Origin: Euryodendron excelsum
Taxonomy: Eukaryota > Streptophyta > Magnoliopsida > Ericales > Pentaphylacaceae
Direction: 5' to 3'
NCBI GenBank assembly: GCA_033060915.1
Contig: CM065388.1
Span: 37,753,001-37,817,000 of the forward strand
Length of the DNA stretch: 64,000 nt
How positions within the stretch are numbered: position 1 is the stretch's first letter; every line of letters starts with the position of its first letter. This document shows positions 1-11,080 of this stretch, in pieces. The notes under the pieces are model-generated. The model saw only the letters and a list, made by a program, of their open reading frames with translations, did no database searches and was not told where the DNA came from. The position numbers were made by a program, and so were the translations under genes.

Positions 1-1095
1 GCTTCCAGATATTCATATATAACTTTCCAATTGACCCAATAACCTAAATGGTCATATTAGTCCTGAAGGTGGGTTTGCTTTGCTAGTCAGCAAGCTCTGT
101 GCATTAATAATATCTGTTGCGATAACCACATTACTCAAACTTTGGCTTGAGGCAAGTCCCATTCCTCTCTTCATAGTCCTCAGCTCCTAGTACAGAAGAG
201 ATTTAGGACTAAGGCAAAAGCCTGCAAGGGGACACATTCATGGTTTCTATTTACTCATCAAAATCTTATACTTTCAGTAGAAAGGGCAAAACCAGAATTC
301 GACATCCATCGTCACTGTTTCTCACCATGGATACAAAACTTGTGAGATATAGCTAATCCTGAAGACTGAAGAGAACTCTCTGTTCCTAGCTATCTTCAAT
401 GTTCTTTAGGTTAACTCTTAGAACAAATGAACAAGACCAAGTAAAATATCAACACAATGCATTGGGACCAACCTAGATTACATCTGCAAATACATTTCAT
501 TTTGAGAATCAGATTCAAAAAGAATTTGATGACACTGACTACTAATGGCACTGCCTACCCTCACCCCACTTCTCCAATAACACATGAACACAACATTTGC
601 CACTGAACTCACCTTTTACTTTTCTTCAGACAGAAGCCAGCAATTCATAGCATCTTCTCTGATTCATATAGTAGCTGGGCATTTATACCATGGAGTGAAC
701 AAAGTTGGCCCAAATATTACATTGTCCAATATGGCAAAAAAGCACTAAAGAAACAAACACTTCTAGGGCATAAAACAACAGTTAAAGGTATAAGAAGCCT
801 GCTGCATCATCAAACTCGGAGTTTTTCCTGATACTGCGTTTCATCAATTTGAATCCTGCACTACTCAGTTTTCTTTGATAAATAAATATTATTTATTGCA
901 AAGGAAAGAACCTCCTCTAGTACACAAGATGTGTACAAAACAGACCCTAGATTGCCCGTTCAAAGAAAGATCACCTATACAATCTATCATAGCAAAAGAA
1001 GAATCACAAAAATTCCTAGAAAGCCAAAAATGAAAAGTATGCAATACAGTACTCTTTAGTTGATGGACTGATAAAATAGCTTCCTCAAAGTTCCT
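1..1095. other. Gene-free AT-rich stretch
   Basis: No reading frame longer than background, no recognisable domain and no clear repeat structure seen on either strand. It borders the LINE remnant that begins at about 1096, so it may be older repeat or ordinary intergenic DNA. Confidence 0.4.
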
Positions 1096-2252
1096 ATTGC
1101 GCTCCTTCCATAAGCACTACATCACCCACAATGGAGCCGACCTTCACACCTTCTTCGTAACACGATCTCCACATCCCCTAGACCAAAATTCATATAATGA
1201 TACCACTGATTCTGGAATAACCCAAATAATCCCAAAAATAGAGAATAACATACTCCATAATTGCCATGCCACGTCACACTGGATAAGCAAATTATCCATA
1301 GTCTCCTTAGCTTTACAACACATGCAACACCAATCAGGAAGCAATTGACCCTTTCTCCCTAATTTATCAATAGAGTATAGCATCTAATGCTGCCGACCAC
1401 GAAAAAATCCATTTTGGCTGGAGCCCCTGACTTTTAAATAATCTGCCAAAGAAAAGATCTTCTAGATCCAATATTGAGAAAATCAATAGGAACATAAAAC
1501 CTCCCCTTGTTGCCTTTCCAAATCCTATAATTCTTCCCTTCACCCCCAAAACACCCCCCCCCCTTTTCTCTTTTCAAAGAAATCTACAAGCATCCTTATC
1601 CCTCGCAATTGCAAATAAATTCGGAAAATAAACAGACAATGGTACATCCTTGCACCAAAGAACATGCCAAAAATGAAATATACTACCATCTCCAATTGAC
1701 ATGTTCATCCCAAGCAAAGACTAACCCCATAAGAATTCCGATTCCTGCTAGAAGACTAGCCACCCTCCCCAAAACTGTATTTACTTTTAAACACTCATTT
1801 CCACTGCTAGCCATCTCCACAACCACTTACCCACGAGTTTGATTAAAAGTACAAAACAGACGAATACCCAAACCACCATCCTTCAAAGGAACACAAACTT
1901 TATCCTAAGCCACAAGATGATATTTAAACTTGTCACCCAAACCTCCCCACAAGAAGCTCCTCTGCAACTTTTCCAGTCGATCCACTACGAATGCCGGAAT
2001 AGTGAAGAGAGACATAAAATATGTTGGCAAACTAGATAGAGTACTTTTAAGCAAAGTCAACTTGCCTCCTTTTGAGAGATATAGTCTTTTCCAATATGCA
2101 AGTCTCCTTTGAGTCCGCTCAAAAATGCCATCCCACCCCACCATACCTTCATAAGAGGAACCACGAGGCAAACCCAAATAAATAGTAAGAAAAGCACCCA
2201 CCTTAAAACCTAAACAATTTGCTAAAGGCTCTACATTCCCCACCTCCCCCAC
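1096..2252 (-). pseudogene. LINE (non-LTR retrotransposon) reverse transcriptase 3' remnant
   Basis: Read on the minus strand, 2252 to 1905 carries the distal part of a plant L1-type reverse transcriptase: YLGLPRG, then WKRLYLSKGGKLTLLKS, LPTYFMSLF and FLWGG in the usual order. Downstream, 1549 to 1144 carries the zinc-binding domain that follows RT in plant LINEs (WCCMCCKAKETMDNLL, then QC..AWQLW). The usual histidine before the last cysteine is Q, and the two halves are in different frames with about 350 bases of unreadable sequence between them, so the copy is dead. The N-terminal endonuclease and catalytic RT core are not in the window. Plant LINEs are typically 5'-truncated and mobilise through target-primed reverse transcription. 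The call rests on motif order and is fairly secure. Confidence 0.8.
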
Positions 2253-3025
2253 TGCACTACTTAGTTATCCAGCCACAATCACTAACAAAAATTTAAGACA
2301 CAATTGCCACCACTTAATTGAACATCAGGCATTCTTAAATCTTGAAGCTCCAACAACATCCATTAATCCTTGTTTGCTTTGGATATCTACTTTGGAATTA
2401 TATAGATATCCTTTAGCATGGTTAAACACTTTATCACTTGCAGCCTCAACTCTTCATAGTTTCAGTATACAAATAGAAAATAATTGGAAAAAAAAAAGGT
2501 CAGAAATTGAAGTATGTGCTAAGAATGTGACATAGAACAAGTGGCTAAAGAGTTTCTAGAAGTTTGGAAACAAAAAAAGCCTAACCAGTGCCAAAAAGGC
2601 AATTAGGGGCAAAATTGTCATTTTGTATGACCAGCTCAGAATTGCCTCAAATTTGGTGGGTTTATCGGAAACGGCCATGAGAACAATACTCACATCTTTG
2701 CTATGATGTAGGCCTTATTTTGGTCAAATCCATAGTTTAGGCCCTTAAATCAACATTTTACTATTTTAGGAAAGTTTAGTTTTAGCTATATCTTTGTCTA
2801 GGAGTTTCCAAATTGGACTAGGTTTTGTTGGAGAATTTTTATAGGATTCTAGTATTCAACTTTGGGCCTAACATGTTTATTATTTTTCATATTTCTTTAG
2901 TATTTCTTTTCCTAGAATAATATGGTTTAGTTTATTATAAATAGGGATGTAAATCTTCATTGGCATTCATTCAGCTTTAATAACATTCCTTGTTTAGTCA
3001 TTGTGACTGGTCTTCTTCTGTGATA
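2253..3025. other. Gene-free stretch with an LTR-like TATA motif
   Basis: No coding potential seen. TATAAATA at 2936-2943, followed by a leader-like sequence, resembles the U3/R part of an LTR, but I found no partner copy, primer-binding site or terminal TG..CA pair to prove it. Confidence 0.25.
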
Positions 3026-3355
3026 TTTATTTGCTATGCATGTAAATGTAACATCCATAAATTACAAAAAACAAGATGAAAAATTTCATAAACCAACAAA
3101 ACAATATGAAACAACTAAACAAGTTCACAATTATAATACAACAACTACCAAGTTAGGGATTTGAAAAACTGGATTTGGGTGTTTTATGTTTTTGTTTTTT
3201 GAAGTTTTGAAATTTATAATTTTGACTCCATTTTATATTTTTAATAATAACATTTCAAAAATATTGAACACGCCAATTGGCGTGTCCAAGGACTACGTAT
3301 CCTACACGTGTCTGTGTCGTATATGGCACACTAAATAGAGTGTCCTTACTTCTTA
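3026..3355 (+). repeat. Truncated copy of the hAT-type MITE at 32271-32778
   Basis: Collinear by eye with the right-hand two thirds of the MITE at 32271-32778: shared ATTTGCTAT, a CACAATTATAATA-like block, a GGATTTGAA block, TTTTATGTTTTTG, and a 3' end of the form AGTGTCC..ACTTCTTAG. The left terminal inverted repeat is absent, so this copy has lost its 5' part. Between the copies the GTGTCC motifs have diverged mostly at C and G positions. Confidence 0.6.
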
Positions 3356-4801
3356 GCTTTTATCCCAAGTCACCAACCCACAATTCTTATAGTTCCTGGG
3401 TTGTCTAAAGAGTCAATCAAACAGGCTGTTTGGCCTGCCTAGGCATGGAGGATATTCCGCACAGGTTCGGTGAACTAATGATGCTAAGAGTACACCGAAA
3501 GTGCTTGTGATCCTTATACGTGGGTTGTTCCTCGAGCCCTATTCAGAGTTCCAAAAGCGTGAAGGCTAGGACACATACTGTTCAACATCCTAAACACGTG
3601 TCATTGATGTATGTATTGTACGTGGAGAGCATCCACAAGGAAGCATATTACTAATGTGTAAAGCTCTATCCTGAGACGGCATAAACGTGGATGTGGGTTA
3701 ACTATAAGAGTTATGTGGGTTTAGACTTTTGAGCTTCCTCATATATATTAGTAAAAGCGATTTGCAGTTGTATTTTTTGGTTATATTTTTTTTCTTTTTT
3801 TTTTAAAAGTTAACTAGAGTACTTGTTTTTGGGTCTTCTTTCTCGAACATGCTTTCTTTCTCATCTAGATTGGAGCCTTTGAATTTAAAAGATGTAGAAA
3901 CTATGACTTTCACTATGTTGGCGTTCAAGTAGACGAAGAACATTCTAGCTATAGGACAAGTGAGGGTACATGAGTCCACCTACTACATGACTTAGCCACA
4001 TAATCACCATGTCATCTCCTCTAGCTACTTTGGTCCCACGAGTCAACCTCATGAGGTAACACCTTGGAAAATGAGATATTGCCACATGGCCTTGGGCAAA
4101 GGCACTTGGGGGCAATCTCTAGGAAGCCCCAAGCACTCCTCCCCTGTTAGTTCCCCTTCCCCCTCCCCCCCAATGCCAACAAAATCTGATAAAGCACTTA
4201 ACCACTTTGCAGTTGGTTCTCCAGTGGCACTCTAATGCTTCTACACAATGCTGGACCAAGACAGAGACATGTAGCATGTTCCACACCTCTTTGTACTTGA
4301 GGAGCACATATAACCACTTTTAAGCCTTTGCGGCCTCTAAAGATTTGGTGCCCATATTAGTCGTGGTTTCTCTACCTATCTATGCATGAACCCAGAAGAG
4401 AGAGCAAATTGTACCTTGCACCTGCTAAGCATGTGCCTTGGATAAGCCCCATTGACTTGGCCCCCATAGCAAGAGTGAAAGCCTCATTATTTGGAGACTT
4501 TGGTTCACTGCTTACAGAACCACATTTCTACTCCTCTCTCTTCCCCCCATAAGGCCACCTAAGGCCAGCTTAACCATTAAACCACCAAGGCCTTTACTTT
4601 AGGTCCCTAAGTTTTGAGCCTTAAGAGATGAAGACTTCTCCATTTGGGGCTAACAGAGAAAAGGCTGTCAATGATAGGCCTTATCCGTGGTAGTCCAGTC
4701 CTACTTAGGCTCTACCATGGGCCCCTATATAAGAGACCCTTGGCTACCTTATGAGACACATTCAAGCTTACTCTTCCACACTGCTCATAAGCTATTGCTC
4801 C

Positions 4802-4804
<3 letters not shown>
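3356..4804. other. Gene-free stretch, possible decayed LTR
   Basis: No convincing protein. A TATATAAG box at about 4725-4733, followed by a pyrimidine-rich leader, resembles a promoter, but no open frame or primer-binding site follows. It may be the end of an old LTR. Confidence 0.25.

Positions 4805-4845
<41 letters not shown>
4805..4845 (+). repeat. (CT)n microsatellite
   Basis: Almost pure CT dinucleotides, then a GTGCGTGCGTGCGCGC run that can alternate purine and pyrimidine. Frames through it read as serine-leucine repeats and are artefacts. Confidence 0.9.
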
Positions 4846-6565
4846 GTGCGTGCGTGCGCGCTGCGCACAAACACAGTATCAAAAGAAAAACAATTTAGTA
4901 AAATATAACAATAACATCATCAAAAAGCTGGGTTGAGCAAACTTTTCTTATTATTTTATATAAATTGGTCTCTATTTCCATTGGACTTTTCAATTTTTGT
5001 TCTATTTTCCTTTGATTTATCTTATTTGATTATTTGTTTGTTATTGTTGTTAATTATGTCACTAATTTATATATAATCTTTTGTTTCTTACATTGAAGAA
5101 GCTATATCAAACTCAAATAATCATTCGGATCAATAATATGTCCCTGGCAGTGATAAATTAGATTCCATTGTTCTATACTTGTAGTATTTTTTAAATTTCA
5201 ACTTGTATTGTTCTATACTCATCTACACTCCAATTGACGTACTAAATTATATATGGAAAAAAATAGATTCTTTCCCTAATGCATGCATTGCTTACGAAAT
5301 ATTATTGACAATACCTATAACAGTTGTTTTTGCATGAGGTTCTTCAAAATTAAAATTGACATAACCTCACCTAAGATCGAATATGTCACAAAAACGAAGA
5401 GGATTAGCATACTATCGATTGAAAAGGATATGTTAGTAAAACTTGAATATAAAGACTTAATTAATAATTTTGTATCTCAAAACACGAGAAAATTAAATTT
5501 TAAATAAGAAATTTTACAACAATATTGAAAAAATATATGAAAAGCATTGTTTAAAGTTGTTGTTTTAGGTCTCAAATTGTTGGAGCCAGCCTTGAGGCCA
5601 TCCTTGCTTTACCTAGTCCACTTCCAGTGAATGCCATCTCAGTCCTATCTAGACTTTCTAGAGGACTGGCTCTACAACAAACCTACTCACCTACGATAGA
5701 CTAGACAAAAAGGACCAATTCCCCTATCTGTGTTAGAAAAGTGAATATATTAAGGGGTTGACAGTGCTGAGCGGATAAGAAAGGTAATAAACTAGAGCTT
5801 ACTGTGGTAATGAAAGAATTATAGTCTACATTGCAGTGTCAGACAGCTGAACAAGATGCCACATTTATGAAAGACAGATCGTCATCTACTTGAGCACCCA
5901 AATGCTAGTCTCCTATCTCCAACAAGTTCCACAAGGGCTCACTACTGGAAGTACAATAATATTTTTTGATTTGCGCAGACTAATAGAGTTTTCTCAATTT
6001 TACAGTTATATCAAGTATACTTTTTTTTGGAAGGTATTATTTCAAGTATCCTCTACCGCTAATTTGATCTATCACTATAACAATTATTTTGTTAAACTCA
6101 ATAAACCCAGAAACTCCAAAATAGTGGACAGCTAAAGCAACACAAGAAATTATGCAACTAAATAAAAAAAAAGTTCTAGTAAGGTTGCGGACACCATTAG
6201 GGAAGGATTCATCTGATAACCTGAAGAGAAGCTTCCAGCACTAACACTTCGTGGACACCAAATGGCAAAACATCCAATGGATGTTTCCTTGAATGTTTGA
6301 AAGCTTCTATGAGCTCAATGTCAATGAAATCCTAATAGATGAAAGCTCTAAAATGGATAATTTTAACATTATAAAATTAAGGTGGACTCTTGGGTTATTT
6401 AGCAAGTCTAAATGAAGAAAAGAAAAGAAAAATAACATCATAATAAGAAGGAAAAAAGGAACTACCAATATAACTTATCAAGTCATTAACCAACCAGTAT
6501 CACAACTATCATAAAAAAAATTTCCTTGGCAAGTGGGCTTTTGTAAGATAAGCTCTTGAATATGC
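4846..6565. other. Intergenic DNA downstream of the 6875-8091 gene
   Basis: No coding or repeat signature recognised. Part of 6200-6870 may be 3'UTR of the minus-strand gene: AATAAA on the minus strand at about 6566-6571 is a possible polyadenylation signal. Confidence 0.3.
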
Positions 6566-6874
6566 TTTATTTATAATATATACAGAGTATTAACTGTTCC
6601 ATATGTCTGAACATTTTCCATCATATAATCAAATCCATCCAATCCCAATGCCTCTAACCTGTACACCCAAATGAAGGATTAATAGGAGTAGATGATACAT
6701 ACCTACAGGATCATGATCTCTGGTTTAGATGTTGTAAAAACTAAATAAACCAGACGACAAATGCATAAAGCTCAATAGAATGGTGTATCCAGTAAGTCAA
6801 AATGATCTCTTAACATCTCCATTCTCTTCCTTGCTGTACCATATGGTTTATGCTAACAGATTTGGACATCTTAT

Positions 6875-8091
6875 TCAGTCAAGAAACATTGCCACTTTGT
6901 CCCTGAGACTGCTTTTCTTCTTTGTCAATGGGATGCTTTCCTCTGTAGCAATGTTATTCTGCCTTTGCTTTTTTATCTCACAGGAAAATGTCATATCCTC
7001 TTTAATTAATTCCATCCTGTTTTCCTGCCCTGGGGGTTTTTTCAGCAAGGGACCTAAAAACAGATCCAGCATGTCTTGAGCAGGGTCCCCTGTTCTGCTG
7101 GGATTGACTACAGTTCCTTCACCTGCCAAAGTTTCAGTTGAATTATGAACAGAAACTGTTAATTTATGCATCGGTGATCTCCTGTTGCTTTGAGGAGCAT
7201 TGGGAAGCACTCCTGACACGTTCCCAGATAAGGCACTAGCTGGAAGTCGTCTTTCCACTTGCTGTTCTCTATGTGATGACGTCTGTTGCTCCATATGTTC
7301 ATCAGTTTTGACATACTGCACAAGAATAACAATTACATTAGATTTCTTTACTTCTATTCCCGTTTAAGTGTAAACACCAAAGTCACTCATGGACTTGCTG
7401 TGAAGCAACCCATCCCATTTTAGATTATAAAAGTACAACTCAAATATCACATTTGCCGCTACATTTATACATGAAAGTAAGAGTTTGTAATGTCGCAACA
7501 AAGTTTCAAATATTGAAATACAGACACACAAATGCTGTACTTGTTCCCACAGTAAGAAGGAAAAAAGAAAATCACCTCTTGTGCGATGCTCATTAAATCT
7601 TCCATGGTCAATTCTCCATCATCTTCACCTGGAAATGGAGTTTCAATTTCCTCACTAGTGTCAGACCCCAAACTCTCTGCTTTTCGTCGTTTTTGAGGAG
7701 CATAATCTCGAAATTTTCTCCCACCTCTGCTGCATCTCTTCTTCTCAACCATAGTTTCACGGACATTGCCATCACCACATGCATCTTCTTCTTGTTCTAA
7801 TTTTCTTCTTGGCCTCTTTGTCTTGCATTTTTCGAGTAAACAAGAGTTCACTTCTGAAGGTTCCTGCTCTGGAAGAGGAATGTCTTTTTTAATCCGTTTA
7901 GTCCCAGCTTTGGACTTGGTCTTGGGCCGAAGATATTGCGATGCAATTCCTTCTTTAACATTGTTATTTACATGTCCGTTTTCCTTTTCAGACTTGCTTA
8001 TTTGGTCAGCAGCAGCTACACCCAACATCCATAGGGGTAATCTCCGCTTTGTAACCTCGTCATCAGGAACAGAAACAACTCCATCTTCCAT
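6875..8091 (-). CDS. Two-exon gene for an unrecognised basic, probably nuclear protein (318 aa)
   Basis: CDS is complement(join(6875..7315,7576..8091)). Exon 1 ends in CAAGAG before GTGATT, intron 1 (260 bp) ends in TTGTGCAG, and both junctions are phase 0, giving 172 + 146 residues. The start at 8091 is the first ATG of the open frame. I do not recognise the family. Visible features: a hydrophobic motif LPLWMLGVAAADQI at residues 18-31; basic clusters KRPRRK (92-97) and QKRRK (133-137) that look like nuclear localisation signals; an acidic stretch around 146-166 (TSEEIE, GEDDGELTMED); a polar, Ser/Gln-rich middle; and a C-terminus with DMLDLFLGPLL (253-263) and KKKSSLRDKVAMFLD. No transmembrane segment or signal peptide. 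The mix of short ordered motifs and disordered charged linkers suggests a scaffold or chromatin-associated protein, but that is inference. The frames are clean, so this is probably a live host gene. Confidence 0.8.
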
Positions 8092-8574
8092 TATTGAAAT
8101 TTATTTTTGTTTGTTACGGACTGTTTTTACTTAACTCTCAGAACACTTGTTGCCCAGATGAGATGATCAAAGCTCAATAAATTACTAACCTACACAAAAG
8201 CAAATAAACACCAAAAAATTACTTTAGCCGGTGAAAACGAAGTGCGAAATCACGGTGTCCCATGTGCGGAACGGAAGCAAAAATCCTGGGAAAATCAGCA
8301 ATCCAAGAATATAAAGTTTCTTATTTTCTTATTTTTCTGTAAGAATAAATATCTAGAATTGACTCGAAATGGACAACGATACAGAGTTGATTTTGCGCTG
8401 TGATGAAAGAATCAAATACCCAAAAGCACCCAAAAAAAAGGCAAAAATGAAATACTTTAGAGGTACCTGTATGTCTGTATGTATGTTAAGGCTACGGTTT
8501 TCAGCGAAAACAATCACTGCGCAGCGATCTCAAATTCGAGTAAGCGATGCGATCGGGCAAGCGTGATGATTTCT

Positions 8575-8617
<43 letters not shown>

Positions 8618-8640
8618 ATCATTGAGCTATCGTTTTGGTA
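8092..8640 (-). promoter_or_regulatory. 5' leader and proximal promoter of the 6875-8091 gene, with a possible leader intron
   Basis: On the minus strand a donor-like ACAG/GTACCT lies at 8467/8466 and an acceptor-like AAAACAG ends at 8121, so a 5'UTR intron of about 346 bp is possible. The acceptor lacks a strong pyrimidine tract, so an alternative site near 8140 cannot be excluded. Upstream lies the (CT)n tract, a common feature of plant leaders. Confidence 0.4.
8577..8614 (+). repeat. (GA)n microsatellite upstream of the minus-strand gene
   Basis: Pure GA on the plus strand, which reads as (CT)n in the sense of the gene at 6875-8091. Pyrimidine tracts of this kind are frequent in plant 5' leaders and core promoters. 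Confidence 0.9.
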
Positions 8641-9745
8641 GGTGAATTGGGACCCCGTGAATCGGCGATTTTTCAACCCGGTCCATACGTTCACCCGCAA
8701 TGTATAACATACTTTTTATAGAGTCACTTACGCCACCTTCCATGCCTCTAATTTACTCTCACTTTGGCCCTGTAACAGTCAATACTCACACTTCTAGTCT
8801 AAATTGCAATGCACCATTTTATGAATTGCCTTTTATTTTACGAACGGAAAATTGGCTTTTGTGGACCCTCACACTTCTGGAAAATTGCACCCTCACATTT
8901 TTGGAAATTGCCTTTTATGCACCCATTAAATTGTTGTTTATGTAATAATATTATAAGTTAATTACACTTCGTATTATGATACTTTGTACCAAATCTTACC
9001 TCAAAAATATATTTTTTTAATGAATATTTTTCTTCAAACATAATTTTATAACTAACTCAAGATATTGAAATTAGCCAATCATGCAATCCCTTCATAAGTT
9101 TATATTTAGATATATTAATAGATATTTTGAATCTTTTGTCTTCTTTCTTAGTTTGCCATCTCCTTGCATTGCAACCATATTACTTCTAGTTTGTTTAGTC
9201 TTCAACCAATGAGACTTTGACATCTCATAAACTAATGCAAGAATTGGTTATCTTAACTAATTTTTTCTTGACTAATTTAATGTGTTGATTTAGAATTAAA
9301 ATTATGTATTACTAGTACATGTCTATAAGCATATAAGTAATATTTAAATTACTAACTTCTACTTATATTATTTTCTTTAACATAGTTCATAAAATTTCCT
9401 AATTCATGACACTTAGAAGTTTATTACAACATTACAATAAATTAATAGAGAAATTTTATTGGATTGGGTCATGGACTTTGCGATTGTCACAAGGGTTAGC
9501 GTGTACTGTTGTTGACCTATGAGGGACTTTGTAAGTGTTTCTATTATCCTGACAATTTTCGCAATTGGTTTTGGAGACTATTCAGCCTCGAAAAGCATGC
9601 CTGATGCCAAAGGGCATAACTATCATTTTGATTAACAATTATTGAAAGGGCAAAAATGGGGTGCTCACTACACTCGTCCTTGAAATTTTGATCCATTTTC
9701 TCAAGAATCCCTTACTCCTCTAAATCACTCAATTGAAGAGAAATA
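8641..9745. other. AT-rich intergenic stretch
   Basis: No gene seen. At 9650-9676 a short string GGGCAAAAATGGGGTGCT resembles the end of the giant LTR family (compare 51796-51814), but homology does not extend leftward. Confidence 0.3.
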
Positions 9746-9749
9746 CGAA

Positions 9750-9905
9750 GTGTATGAAAATATACCACCTAAAAAAGCTATTTCAACTAGCATTTTTTTC
9801 TTGTTAAAAACGCCAATTGAAATGGCATGTTTTCCAAAGAAAAAATGCCACTGCAATTGGCGTGGAAAAAATGTCATTTCAATTGGTGTTTATATCAAGA
9901 AATTA
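9750..9905. repeat. Possible left terminal region of the MULE-type element
   Basis: Contains several copies, in both orientations, of a motif close to CGCCAATTGAAATGGCAT and TGCCACTGCAATTGGCG. Similar motifs (ATGCCATTTGAATTAGG, ATGCCAATTCAAATGACAT) recur at 26505-26725, on the other side of the transposase and PMD remnants. Arrays of this kind occur at ends of PMD-carrying MULEs. The two ends are not clean inverted repeats, so the assignment is tentative. Confidence 0.4.
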
Positions 9906-9948
9906 GCCCCCCCCCCCCTTTATCTCTATGAAGCAGTTGAACTAACTT

Positions 9949-10263
9949 GCATAACTTTCAAATTGGGACACTGATTGATGTGCAGTCAACTCCCACTTGT
10001 CACTCGTGTCACACTAGTGCCTCCCATCAAGTTTTGCACTCCCTAGACCCTTCTTCCCCATTTCGGTACCTCAACGGCCAAGTTGGCTTAACTATGAATA
10101 CCTAAGTTTCAAAATTCTATAACTTTGCATAACTTTCAAACCGGAACACCGATTGACGTGCTGTCAACTCCCACACGTCATTCGTGTCACACCGGTGCCT
10201 CTTGTCAAATTTCACACTCCCCGGACCCTTCCTCCCCATTTCGGTACCCCAACGGCCGAGTTG
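9949..10263 (+). repeat. Direct duplication of a ~137-bp block, spacing 178 bp
   Basis: Copies at 9949-10085 and 10127-10263. Each starts GCATAACTTTCAAA and runs through CAACTCCCAC, GTGTCACAC, CCCATTTCGGTACC and AACGGCC. The copies differ at scattered positions, mostly C/T. Function unknown. Confidence 0.8.
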
Positions 10264-10380
10264 AATAACATGAAATATAAAATGACAAATATGACTCAAA
10301 CCAAACTAAACTAAAAATCGAAACAAGTTTTAGAGACCATGTTCATAACAACATAGTAGTTTGCCAGCAACGCTAAGGCT

Positions 10381-10995
10381 ACTAGGTAGATAGTTAACAA
10401 AATCATCTTAATCTTTTTCTTCTGAGAAGTCTGAAAGTTTTGGGTCAGAATTTAACAACGGATCTTCTAAAATTTTTATTTATTGTTATGTTGGATCAAC
10501 ACATTCTTTCTTCGCATGTTTTGTAAAATGATATCTATCCAACTTTCGTTACATTTGATCAATCTCGCATTCGAGCGCTTTCATGACTTTGCTGTAAGAT
10601 GACCTACCGAACAACTTAACTAAACAGGCCTTTGGGACACGCAGACCATGCCATCTACAATACATCTCTTGTTCACACTGTTGATCCAACAAGTCTTCCT
10701 ATGGTAACCTTATGCATTGGTCGACGGTCACCCCATAGGGTGGACGTAAGGATGCATCGCCGATGAAGATGTGACTAACCAGACCCATTGTATTGTGCAT
10801 TAGGATAGGTTTGTGAAAAAAGCAACATTTTTTCCTATACTATTTCTTGCCGATTGGATCCGTGTATATGCGCACCATGTGAATGGCTGAGAATTGGTTT
10901 TCATCTATGTAGCCGCTTGGAACTGAACAACTGGATGATGTCCTAAATAATCCTTTTTCTATTTGGCATCTTTGAAAGTATGGTTTAGCAATTCT
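10381..10995 (-). pseudogene. Cryptic decayed reading frame, unrecognised (about 205 codons)
   Basis: On the minus strand one frame runs from 10995 to 10381 without an indel, interrupted only by six stops (TAG or TAA), too short between stops to show as an ORF. The reading is protein-like: DENQFSAIHMVRIYTDPIGK, LVSHIFIGDASLRPPYG, MYCRWHGLRVPKACLVK, LFGRSSYSKVMKALECEI and SDFSEEKD. The 5' edge may be an acceptor (ACGTGAAG before AATTGC). I do not recognise a domain. It is on the same strand as the MULE transposase and PMD remnants and is separated from them by the solo LTR at 11081-13103, so it may be a further gene of that element or a captured host exon. Confidence 0.5.
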
Positions 10996-11080
10996 TCACG
11001 TAATTACATGACGTATATATAGGCAATACAGTACAATGCATGAGTAAAGGGTTAACGTCAATTAATTGGGTTGTAGGACA

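Noticed and set aside
4720..4860. Host promoter with TATATAAG and CT leader
   Set aside because: No open frame or exon-like sequence follows; more likely a relic LTR.
4687..4936. Two overlapping open frames with Ser-Leu repeats
   Set aside because: Translation of the (CT)n microsatellite; no homology-like content outside it.
9645..9676. End of a giant LTR (GGGCAAAAATGGGGTGCT)
   Set aside because: Only about 20 bases match and the adjoining sequence does not; not enough to call an element.
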